DNA from: Paractinoplanes polyasparticus
GTDB taxonomy: Bacteria; Actinomycetota; Actinomycetes; Mycobacteriales; Micromonosporaceae
Direction: 5' to 3'
Assembly (NCBI RefSeq): GCF_019710575.1
Contig: NZ_JAHWFK010000050.1
Location: forward strand, 62,001 to 126,000
Length of the DNA: 64,000 nucleotides
How positions within the stretch are numbered: the stretch's first letter is position 1; the number at the start of each line of letters is the position of its first letter. Shown here one piece after another: positions 53,740 to 61,085 of this stretch. The notes under the pieces are model-generated. The model had not been told where the DNA came from. It ran no database searches and was given only the letters and a program-made list of their open reading frames with translations. Both the position numbers and the translations under genes were made by a program.

Positions 53740-54618
53740 ATGGGTTCCATGACCGAGACACTGACCGTGGGCGTGCTGGGCACCGGCATCATGGGCGCCG
53801 CGATGGCCCGAAATCTGATCAAGGCCGGGCACACCGTCCGCGTCTGGAACCGCAGCGCCGCCAAGGCCGAGCCCCTCGCCGATGACGGCGCCGTGGTCGC
53901 CCCGAACCCGGCCGAGGCCGTGCGGGACGCCGACGTCGTGCTCACCATGCTCTACGACGGGAATGCCGTCCGCGAGGTGATGAGCGAGGCCTTCCCGTCG
54001 GTCAAGGCCGGCGCCCTGTGGGTCCAGTCGACGACGGTGAGCCTGTCCGACGTCGACCAGCTGGCGGCCGAGGCGGGGCAGCACGGCCTCGCCTTCTTCG
54101 ACGCGCCCGTGCTGGGAACGCGCCAGCCGGCCGAGGCGGGGCAGCTCACCGTGCTCGCCGCCGGTCCGGCCGCCCGCCGCGACCAGGTCACCCCGGTCTT
54201 CGAGGCAGTCGGAGCCCGTACGGTGTGGCTCGACCGGCCCGGCGCCGCGACCCGCCTCAAGCTGGTCGCCAACAGCTGGGTGCTGGCGCTCACCCACGCC
54301 GGCGCCGAGACGGTCGCGCTGGCCGAGGCCCTCGGGGTCGATCCCGACATGTTCTTCCAGCTCATCGAGGGCGGCCCGCTCGACAACGGCTACCTGCGGG
54401 CCAAGGTCGGCCTGATCCGCGCCGGCAAGTTGTCCCCGCCCGGTTTCGCGGTGACCACGGCCGAGAAGGACGCACGCCTGATCGCCGACGCCGGCCGGCA
54501 GCACGGCGTCCGCCTCGACCTGGCCGAGGCCGGGGCCGAGCGCTTCCGTCGTGCTGCCGAGCAGGGCCACGGCGACGAGGACATGGCTGCCACGTACTAC
54601 GCGAGCTTCGAGAAGTAA
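53740..54618 (+). CDS. 3-hydroxyisobutyrate dehydrogenase-like oxidoreductase
   Basis: 292 residues from ATG 53740 (gggggaaag upstream; ATG 53749 possible). The NAD fold VGVLGTGIMGAAMARNLIKAGH is followed by the NADP-type RSAAKAEPL, the substrate loop DAPVLGTRQPAEAGQLTVL and the catalytic-Lys region RLKLVANSWVLA. These beta-hydroxyacid dehydrogenases also include GABA/succinic semialdehyde-type imine reductases. Divergent from the polymerase gene. Confidence 0.9.
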   Translation: MGSMTETLTVGVLGTGIMGAAMARNLIKAGHTVRVWNRSAAKAEPLADDGAVVAPNPAEAVRDADVVLTMLYDGNAVREVMSEAFPSVKAGALWVQSTTVSLSDVDQLAAEAGQHGLAFFDAPVLGTRQPAEAGQLTVLAAGPAARRDQVTPVFEAVGARTVWLDRPGAATRLKLVANSWVLALTHAGAETVALAEALGVDPDMFFQLIEGGPLDNGYLRAKVGLIRAGKLSPPGFAVTTAEKDARLIADAGRQHGVRLDLAEAGAERFRRAAEQGHGDEDMAATYYASFEK

Positions 54619-54622
54619 CCGG

Positions 54623-55480
54623 TCAGATACCGAGCTCGGCCAGGTCGTCCGCCGTCAGCTTCAGCTCGGACGCCTCGGCCGAGTCGCGGATGGTCTCCGG
54701 ACGGCTGGCCCCCGGAATCGGCACCACCACAGGTGACTTGGCCAGGTGCCAGGCCAGGCAGACGCGCTGCGGGCTCACCCCGTGGCGCTCGGCCACCGCG
54801 GCGAACCGGTCGGCGTGACCACCCAGCTCGGACGCCTTGCTGATGCCACCGAGCGGCGACCACGGCAGGAAGGCGATGCCCAGCTCGTCACAGAGCCGCA
54901 GCTCGGGCTCGGACGAGAGGAACGCCGGCGAGAACTGGTTCTGCACCGAAACCAGCCGGCCGCCCAGGATCTCCTGCGCCTGGCGGATCTGGCCCGGGTC
55001 GGCGTTCGAAATGCCGGCCATCTGGATCTTGCCGGCGTCGAGCAGGTCGCGGATGGCGCCGATCGCGTCGGCGTAGTCGACCTGCGGGTCGGGCCGGTGG
55101 TACTGGTAGAGCCCGATGGCCTCGACGCCGAGCCGCTTGAGCGACGCCTCGCACGCCTGCCGCAGGTAGTCCGGCGAGCCGTTCAGCGTCCAGCTGCCGT
55201 CGCCGGGGCGCAGGTGGCCGCCCTTGGTGGCGACCAGCACGCTCGACGTGTCCCCGCCGTAGGTGGCCAGGGCCCGGGCGATCAGCGACTCGTTGTGACC
55301 GACCTCGTCGGCGCCGATGTGATAGGCGTCCGCGGTGTCGATCAGCGTGATGCCCGCGTCGAGCGCGGCGTGGATCGTGCGGATCGACCGCTCCTCGTCG
55401 GGCCGGCCCTCGATCGACATCGGCATGCCGCCGAGCCCGATCGCGCCGACCGTCACGTCACCGATGCGGCGACTCTGCAT
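54623..55480 (-). CDS. Aldo/keto reductase
   Basis: 285 residues from ATG 55480 (gaagg upstream). A TIM barrel with the catalytic Asp/Tyr pattern (LIDTADAYHIGADEVGHNES), VATKGGHLRPGDGSW, and the cofactor site (VVPIPGASRPETIRDSAEA). Cytoplasmic NADP-dependent reductase of carbonyl compounds. Ends four bases from the convergent dehydrogenase. Confidence 0.9.
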   Translation of the reverse strand: MQSRRIGDVTVGAIGLGGMPMSIEGRPDEERSIRTIHAALDAGITLIDTADAYHIGADEVGHNESLIARALATYGGDTSSVLVATKGGHLRPGDGSWTLNGSPDYLRQACEASLKRLGVEAIGLYQYHRPDPQVDYADAIGAIRDLLDAGKIQMAGISNADPGQIRQAQEILGGRLVSVQNQFSPAFLSSEPELRLCDELGIAFLPWSPLGGISKASELGGHADRFAAVAERHGVSPQRVCLAWHLAKSPVVVPIPGASRPETIRDSAEASELKLTADDLAELGI

Positions 55481-55608
55481 GATCAAACCTTCTTTCGCGT
55501 ACGGGGGCCTCACGCCCCCACAGAACTCTCGTACCCCGCCACCCCCGGATAACCCGGCGGATCGACTAGCATTGCCGCGATTTCACGTACCCCCGGGAGC
55601 GAGGCGAC

Positions 55609-56313
55609 ATGCGGTGGTTCCGGCTCGGTTCCGGGCGGCAGAAAGATCCCGCCGCTGGTCAGGCGATCGTCGACGACGTACGGGAGCGGTTCGGCGCCCA
55701 CCTGCCGGGGTCGTTCCACGAGCAGGCCGAAGCGGTCGTTCCCCTGCTCGCCGGCGACGAGGGGGTGGCCGCGGCGGCCGCGATCCTGCGCGAGTTCGCC
55801 GACAGCGCGTACGCCGATCTTCAGACCCAGACGGCCGAGCTCTCCCGCCGCACCGGATACGCCTTCGCCGTCGACCGCGCCGACTACCGCTCGCTGTGGC
55901 GCGACACGCAGGGTCAGTTGCGCTGGCCGCTCTTCACCCTGCCGTGCCGCCTCCACCCGTACATCCAGGTCAGTGCGGCCGCCGGGGTGATCAGCGCCGA
56001 GGCCAAGCGGGCCACCCGGCTGACCGCCCCGGGCCCGCTGCTGGCCCACATCCTCGAGATCCTCGACCTCACGATCGACGGGTGGGAGTTCGCCCGCGTC
56101 CGCCCCGACACCGACGCCGCCGCCCTCGCCCACCGGCTGATCGGCGCCGCCCGCGACCTGCGGGGTGCGATGAGCGACGAGCCCCCGCTCCCCCGCCCGG
56201 TCCGCGAGCTCATGCGCCGCAACCACACCGTCGACATCTACGACGCCGCGTCCCCGCAGGTCGTCGGCGGCTTCAACCCCGGCCGCGAGATGCGCGAGGC
56301 CCTGCTGGCCTAG
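55609..56313 (+). CDS. Conserved hypothetical protein (234 aa)
   Basis: From ATG 55609 (gggagcgagg upstream). The sequence WFRLGSGRQKDPAAGQAIVDDV and PLLAGDEGVAAAAAILREF starts a soluble helical protein; a mid-section contains LTAPGPLLAHILEILDLTIDGWEFARVRPDTD. No membrane helix, signal or catalytic motif is visible. Its stop codon TAG shares the palindrome CTAG with the convergent reductase stop, so the genes overlap by four bases. Function unknown. Confidence 0.75.
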   Translation: MRWFRLGSGRQKDPAAGQAIVDDVRERFGAHLPGSFHEQAEAVVPLLAGDEGVAAAAAILREFADSAYADLQTQTAELSRRTGYAFAVDRADYRSLWRDTQGQLRWPLFTLPCRLHPYIQVSAAAGVISAEAKRATRLTAPGPLLAHILEILDLTIDGWEFARVRPDTDAAALAHRLIGAARDLRGAMSDEPPLPRPVRELMRRNHTVDIYDAASPQVVGGFNPGREMREALLA

Positions 56314-57341
56314 GATTCGCTCGAGCGGGCCCACAGGTTGATACCCGACTCGGTGGCGTACTTGTCGATCTCGGCCAGCTCGTCGGCCGTGAAGGCGAGC
56401 CGGCCCAGGGCCGCCACGTTGTTCTCGAGCTGGGTGACGCTGCTCGCGCCGAGCACGACCGAGGTCATCCGCGGGTCGCGCAGCGCCCAGGCGATCGCCA
56501 TCTGCGCCAGCGACTGGCCCCGCCGCTGCGCGATCTCGTTCAGCGACCGGACCTTGCCCAGGTTCTCGTCGTTGATCCAGTCCGGGGTCAGCGACTTGTT
56601 CTCGGTCGCGCGCGAACCCTCGGGCACGCCTTTGAGGTAGCGGTCGGTGAGCATGCCCTGCGCCAGCGGCGAGAACGCGATGCAGCCGGCGCCGTCGCGC
56701 TCCAGCTGGTCGAGCAGGCCGCCTTCGATCCAGCGGTTCAACATCGAGTACGACGGCTGGCTGATCAGCAGGGGCGTGCCGAGCTCGCGCAGGATGGCCG
56801 CGGCCTCGGCCGTCTTCTCCGGTGAATAGGACGAGATGCCCGCGTACAGGGCCTTGCCCGACCGGACGGCGGCGGCCAGCGCGCCCATCGTCTCCTCGAT
56901 CGGCGTCTCCGGGTCGTGCCGGTGCGAATAGAAGATGTCGACGTAGTCCAGGCCCATCCGCTGCAGCGACTGGTCGAGCGACGCGGTCAGATACTTGCGG
57001 GAGCCCCAGTCGCCGTAGGGGCCCGGCCACATGTCGTACCCGGCCTTGGTGGAAATGACGAGCTCGTCGCGGTAAGGGGCGAAGTCCGTGGCGAGCACAC
57101 GCCCGAAGTTGGCTTCGGCCGAGCCGTACGGCGGTCCGTAGTTGTTCGCCAGGTCGAAGTGGGTGATGCCCAGGTCGAAGGCGCGGCGAAGGATGGCCCG
57201 CTGGGTCTCGAGCGGCCGGTCGTCGCCGAAGTTGTGCCAGAGCCCCAGCGACACCACCGGCAACTTCAGCCCCGAGCGGCCGCTGCGGCGGTACTCCATG
57301 GATGCGTAACGGTCCGCGTCGGCGGTGTAGATCTCGGGCAC
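56310..57341 (-). CDS. Aldo/keto reductase (L-glyceraldehyde-3-phosphate reductase/YghZ-like)
   Basis: 343 residues from GTG 57341 (ggagga upstream). The start EYRRSGRSGLKLPVVSLGLWHNFGDD and FDLANNYGPPYGSAEANFG are characteristic of the YghZ-type subfamily. The catalytic Tyr is in LANNYGP, the Lys in ISTKAGYDMWPGPYG, and SHRHDPETPIEETMGAL follows. It would reduce methylglyoxal or glyceraldehyde phosphate with NADPH. Confidence 0.92.
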   Translation of the reverse strand: MPEIYTADADRYASMEYRRSGRSGLKLPVVSLGLWHNFGDDRPLETQRAILRRAFDLGITHFDLANNYGPPYGSAEANFGRVLATDFAPYRDELVISTKAGYDMWPGPYGDWGSRKYLTASLDQSLQRMGLDYVDIFYSHRHDPETPIEETMGALAAAVRSGKALYAGISSYSPEKTAEAAAILRELGTPLLISQPSYSMLNRWIEGGLLDQLERDGAGCIAFSPLAQGMLTDRYLKGVPEGSRATENKSLTPDWINDENLGKVRSLNEIAQRRGQSLAQMAIAWALRDPRMTSVVLGASSVTQLENNVAALGRLAFTADELAEIDKYATESGINLWARSSES

Positions 57342-57463
57342 GGCTGTCCTCCGCAGGGGATGCAACAAAACAAGACCAACCTAGCCTGCCCCGCGGCCGG
57401 TCCCGATCCGATCTAGGACCCTGGTCCGATGCGCCCCGGCGCCACCCCCGCAACACTGACCGG

Positions 57464-58147
57464 GTGAGATTCCGTTGGATCGCCGCCGGCCTGATCGTCC
57501 TGCTCGCCGTGGCCGTCGGCGGCCTGGCCCTCGCCTACCCGTCGGCCGCTGCGACCACCTGCCCCGGCTGCTACGGGTTGACGCGGGTGCACGACGGCCT
57601 CTGGAGCGAGCGTGGTCTCACCACGGCGCAGAAAGATCAGCTGACCACCCTCGCGGCCGACGCCCGCCGGCGCGTCGCCGAGTTCTACGGCGGTCGCGAA
57701 TCCGATCCGCGGCTCGTCGCCTGCTTCACCGACGACTGCTACGACCGCGTCGGCGGCGGTGGCGAGAAGGGCATCGCGGTCCTCAACCGCGCCGTCATGC
57801 TCTCGCCGCGCGGGCTCGACGCCGTCATCGCCTCCCACGAGATGTCCCACGTCGAGCTGCACGAACGGCTCGACGCCGAGGTGCCGCAGTGGTTCGACGA
57901 GGGTCTCGCCGTCGTCGTCTCGGCCGACCCCCGCTACCTGGGCGAACACTGCGCCGGGCCGGTCGACGACGCTCCGCTGCCCGCGACGCTGCCGGCCTGG
58001 CTGAGCGCCGCCGGCGCCGACCAGCAGGTCTACTCCCGGGCCGGGTGCCGGGTCAGCCGATGGCTCGACACCCACGGCGGCCCGGCGGCCGCACTGAAAC
58101 TTATCGATGGACTCAACCGCGGCGAAGCGTTTCCGGAGTTACGGTGA
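57464..58147 (+). CDS. Secreted gluzincin-type metallopeptidase-like protein
   Basis: 227 residues from GTG 57464. A membrane or signal helix (AAGLIVLLAVAVGGLALAYP) is followed by a domain with the zinc motif HEMSH (HExxH) in ASHEMSHVELHERL and the third-ligand Glu in WFDEGLAVVVS. Six Cys lie in the mature part (TCPGCYG, ACFTDDCYD, GEHCAG, AGCRV), suggesting disulfides outside the cell. Resembles minimal peptidase-MA-like proteins. Its stop lies four bases before the next gene's ATG. Confidence 0.82.
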   Translation: MRFRWIAAGLIVLLAVAVGGLALAYPSAAATTCPGCYGLTRVHDGLWSERGLTTAQKDQLTTLAADARRRVAEFYGGRESDPRLVACFTDDCYDRVGGGGEKGIAVLNRAVMLSPRGLDAVIASHEMSHVELHERLDAEVPQWFDEGLAVVVSADPRYLGEHCAGPVDDAPLPATLPAWLSAAGADQQVYSRAGCRVSRWLDTHGGPAAALKLIDGLNRGEAFPELR

Positions 58148-58151
58148 AGTC

Positions 58152-59273
58152 ATGACGTTGCGCGAGACGCCACCGTTCCGGGCCGACCACGTCGGCAGCC
58201 TGCTCCGCCCCGCCCGCCTGCTCGAGGCCCGCGAGCGGCGCGCCACCGGCGAGATCGACGCCGACGAGCTGCGCGCCACCGAGAGCGAGGCCATCCGCGA
58301 TGTCGTGCGCATGCAGCGCGACGTGGGCCTGCGCTCGGCCACCGACGGCGAGTTCCGCCGCACCTCGTGGCACATGGATTTCATCTATCGCCTCGGCGGC
58401 ATCCATCCCACCGACGAGAAGATCCAGGTCCACTTCCGCAACGCCGACGGCGAGATCGACTTCGAGTCGGCGGCGCTGGCCGTCGACGGCCCGATCCGGC
58501 TGACCGAGACGATCTTCGGCGACGACTTCGCCTTCCTCCAGTCCGTCGTGGACGACGGCGTCACCGCCAAGCTGACCATCCCGTCGCCCAGCATGGTCCA
58601 CTACCGCGGCGGCCGGGCCGCGATCGACCCGGCGGTCTACCCCGACCACGAGCAGTTCTGGGCCGACCTCAGCGCCGCGTACGCCGAACAGGTGCGCCGC
58701 GTCGCCGGCCTGGGCTGCCGCTACCTGCAGCTCGACGACACCAGCCTGGCCTATCTCAACGACCCGGCCCAGCGCCGGCTGCTGACCGAACGGGGCGACG
58801 ACGCCGAACACCAGCACCTGCGCTACATCCGCCAGATCAACGCGGCCATCGCCGACCGTCCCGAGGGCCTGGCCGTGACCACCCACATGTGCCGCGGCAA
58901 CTTCCGCTCGTCCTGGACGGCCGAGGGCGGCTACGACTTCGTGGCCGAGGCCCTGTTCAGCGAGCTGGCCGTCGACGGCTTCTTCCTCGAGTACGACGAC
59001 GAGCGCTCCGGCGACTTCGCCCCCCTGCGCTTCGTCCCACCGGGCAAACAGGTCGTGCTGGGCCTGGTCACCACCAAGCGGGGCTCCCTCGAATCCAAGG
59101 ACCAGCTGAAGCGCCGCATCGACGAGGCCGCCCGCTACGTCCCCCTCGAGCAGCTGTGCCTCTCCCCCCAGTGCGGCTTCTCCTCCACGGTCGAGGGCAA
59201 CGCGCTCACCTACGACGAAGAGGTCGCCAAACTGGCCCTGATCGTCGAAACCGCCGAGGAGGTCTGGGGCTAA
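58152..59273 (+). CDS. MetE-like cobalamin-independent methyltransferase core protein
   Basis: 373 residues from ATG 58152. It corresponds only to the C-terminal catalytic half of MetE: RADHVGSLLRPARLLEA, TDGEFRRTSWHMDF, the zinc-site His/Cys in TTHMCRGNF and the final Cys in LSPQCGFSSTVEGN. This short form resembles YxjG/YxjH-like proteins that methylate homocysteine or an unknown thiol. The organism also has MetH 6 kb away. Its stop overlaps that of the convergent SDR by three bases. Substrate undetermined. Confidence 0.88.
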   Translation: MTLRETPPFRADHVGSLLRPARLLEARERRATGEIDADELRATESEAIRDVVRMQRDVGLRSATDGEFRRTSWHMDFIYRLGGIHPTDEKIQVHFRNADGEIDFESAALAVDGPIRLTETIFGDDFAFLQSVVDDGVTAKLTIPSPSMVHYRGGRAAIDPAVYPDHEQFWADLSAAYAEQVRRVAGLGCRYLQLDDTSLAYLNDPAQRRLLTERGDDAEHQHLRYIRQINAAIADRPEGLAVTTHMCRGNFRSSWTAEGGYDFVAEALFSELAVDGFFLEYDDERSGDFAPLRFVPPGKQVVLGLVTTKRGSLESKDQLKRRIDEAARYVPLEQLCLSPQCGFSSTVEGNALTYDEEVAKLALIVETAEEVWG

Positions 59274-60028
59274 CGCAGCCAGTTCCGCACCAGGTTTTCG
59301 CTCGCGTCCCACAGCTCCCGCCGCCGTCCCGCGACCACCCGCTCGGGCACCGGCAGGCGAACGCAGCCCAGGCCGTAGAAGCCCGGCTCGCGGCCGTCCA
59401 CGGCCAGCGCCACCGGCGTGCCGGCCGCCCGCGCCGGGTCGGTGCCGACCCGGCGCTGCACCGCGTCCAGCAGCAGCCGCACCAGCGCCGGGACGCCCGT
59501 CGCGTCCCGGAAGACGCGGGTCCTCACCGGTCCGGGAAAGACGCAGCTCACGGCGGCCTCCGGCGACCGTTCGGCCAGTTCGACGGCGAACAGGTCGCAC
59601 GCGAACTGGGTACGGCCCGCGATCCGCAGGCCCCGGCCGCCCCGGCGCAGGTTCAGGTCGTCCATCGGGCCGAGCGTGTCACGGTAGCGACCGGCGCTCG
59701 CCACCAGCACCACCCGGCCGCCCGGCCTCAGCAGCGGCAGCAGCCGGCGCACGAGCAGGTAGCGGGAGAGGTAGTTGAGCACGAAAGCCCGCTCCAGCCC
59801 CTCCGCGGTGTGCTCGGCCCGTAGCGTGAAAACCCCGGCGCAACAAACGATCGCGGAGAGGCTGGGCTGCCGGGCGGCCACCTCGTCCGTGGCCCGGGCT
59901 GTCTCGCTCAGCAGGCTGAGGTCGGCCCGGACCATGCCACCCCGCCCGACCGTCAGCGCTCGCTCGCCCAGCGCGGCTGCCACCGCGCCACCGATCCCGC
60001 TCGAACCTGTCACCAGCACATCTCTCAT
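59270..60028 (-). CDS. SDR-family protein lacking the catalytic YxxxK
   Basis: 252 residues. The cofactor-binding start MRDVLVTGSSGIGGAVAAAL and the NAG-like IVCCAGVFT are those of short-chain dehydrogenases. The expected Tyr and Lys are absent: where YxxSK should be, the sequence is AGRTQFACDLFAVEL. So it may be a binding or regulatory protein, or use other residues. It is divergent from an AraC regulator 38 bases away. Confidence 0.85.
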   Translation of the reverse strand: MRDVLVTGSSGIGGAVAAALGERALTVGRGGMVRADLSLLSETARATDEVAARQPSLSAIVCCAGVFTLRAEHTAEGLERAFVLNYLSRYLLVRRLLPLLRPGGRVVLVASAGRYRDTLGPMDDLNLRRGGRGLRIAGRTQFACDLFAVELAERSPEAAVSCVFPGPVRTRVFRDATGVPALVRLLLDAVQRRVGTDPARAAGTPVALAVDGREPGFYGLGCVRLPVPERVVAGRRRELWDASENLVRNWLR

Positions 60029-60066
60029 GCCTCGACGCTAGGAACGAACGGCGGGACACTCCATGA

Positions 60067-61008
60067 GTGTCCGTCCCGAAGACCACACCGGACGTCCTGG
60101 GCTCGGTGCTGCGCGAGGTCAGCTTCGCCAGCGCCGCCTACCGCTGGATCGAGATGGGCGCGCCGTTCCGCCTGGTCTTCGACCGCCCCGGTCTGCGCGG
60201 TGTGCACCTGATCGCCGCCGGGTCGTGCGAGCTCGTGCTGGCCGACGGCGCCGTCACGCCCCTGACCGCCGGCGACACGGTCATCCTGCCCCGCGGCGAC
60301 GACCACGAGTTGCGCTCCGGCCGCGCGGCCACCGCCACCTCGGGTTTCGAGCTGGCGACCCGCACCCCGGGCGCCCGCCTGCGCGGCGGTGGCCCCCGGG
60401 CGACGGCGACGATCGTCTGCGGCGCCTTCATAGCGGGCGACCCCGACCACCCGGCGCTCCGCGGCCTGCCTCCGGTGCTGTTCGTGCCCGGCGTGGACGG
60501 CCGCCCGCCACCGTGGCTGGCGCCCTACGTCGAGGTGCTGCGTCAGGAGGCCTTCGACGCCGGCCCCGGCAGCGACGTCGTGATGGCCCGCCTGTCCGAC
60601 GCGCTGATCGCCCGCGTGCTGCGCGAGCCGGGCCCGGTGGCCGAGCATCCCGGCTGGCTCGCCGCCCTGCGCGATCCCCAGCTGGCCACGGCGCTGGCCG
60701 CGCTGCACACCGACCCGGCCCGTCCTTGGACGCTGGCTTCGCTCTCCGCCGCAGCCGGTCTGTCCCGGACGGCCTTCGCCGCCCGCTTCACCCGCACCGT
60801 GGGCGAGCCACCGATGCGTTACCTGCAGGCCCTGCGCCTGCACCACGCCCGCCGCCTGCTTCGCAACGAACACCTGACCGTGGCCGCAGTCGCCGCGCGG
60901 GTCGGCTACACCTCGGACGTGGCTTTCGCGGCCACGTTCCGCCGCGCCTTCGGCGTCCCCCCGGCCCAGTGGCGCCGCCACCAGAACGACCCGGACACAC
61001 CAGGCTGA
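60067..61008 (+). CDS. AraC-family regulator with cupin-like domain
   Basis: 313 residues from GTG 60067. A cupin_6-like ligand domain (residues about 15-170; LIAAGSCELVLADGAVTPLTAGD) is followed by the two helix-turn-helix motifs (TLASLSAAAGLSRTAFAARFTRTVGEPP; VAAVAARVGYTSDVAFAATFRRAFGVPP). It probably regulates itself and the divergent SDR gene, with which it shares a 38-bp promoter region. Ligand unknown. Confidence 0.93.
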   Translation: MSVPKTTPDVLGSVLREVSFASAAYRWIEMGAPFRLVFDRPGLRGVHLIAAGSCELVLADGAVTPLTAGDTVILPRGDDHELRSGRAATATSGFELATRTPGARLRGGGPRATATIVCGAFIAGDPDHPALRGLPPVLFVPGVDGRPPPWLAPYVEVLRQEAFDAGPGSDVVMARLSDALIARVLREPGPVAEHPGWLAALRDPQLATALAALHTDPARPWTLASLSAAAGLSRTAFAARFTRTVGEPPMRYLQALRLHHARRLLRNEHLTVAAVAARVGYTSDVAFAATFRRAFGVPPAQWRRHQNDPDTPG

Positions 61009-61085
61009 GCGCTTCCCGGCCGCCCAGGAGTGACACAGCCGACAGAAGCCTCGACGCGGTTCCGGGCCGGCGGGAAACTCGGGGC

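Noticed and set aside
60063..61085. An N-terminal extension of the LAL regulator through the AraC gene
   Set aside because: It is the shifted frame of the AraC gene, which has clear helix-turn-helix motifs.
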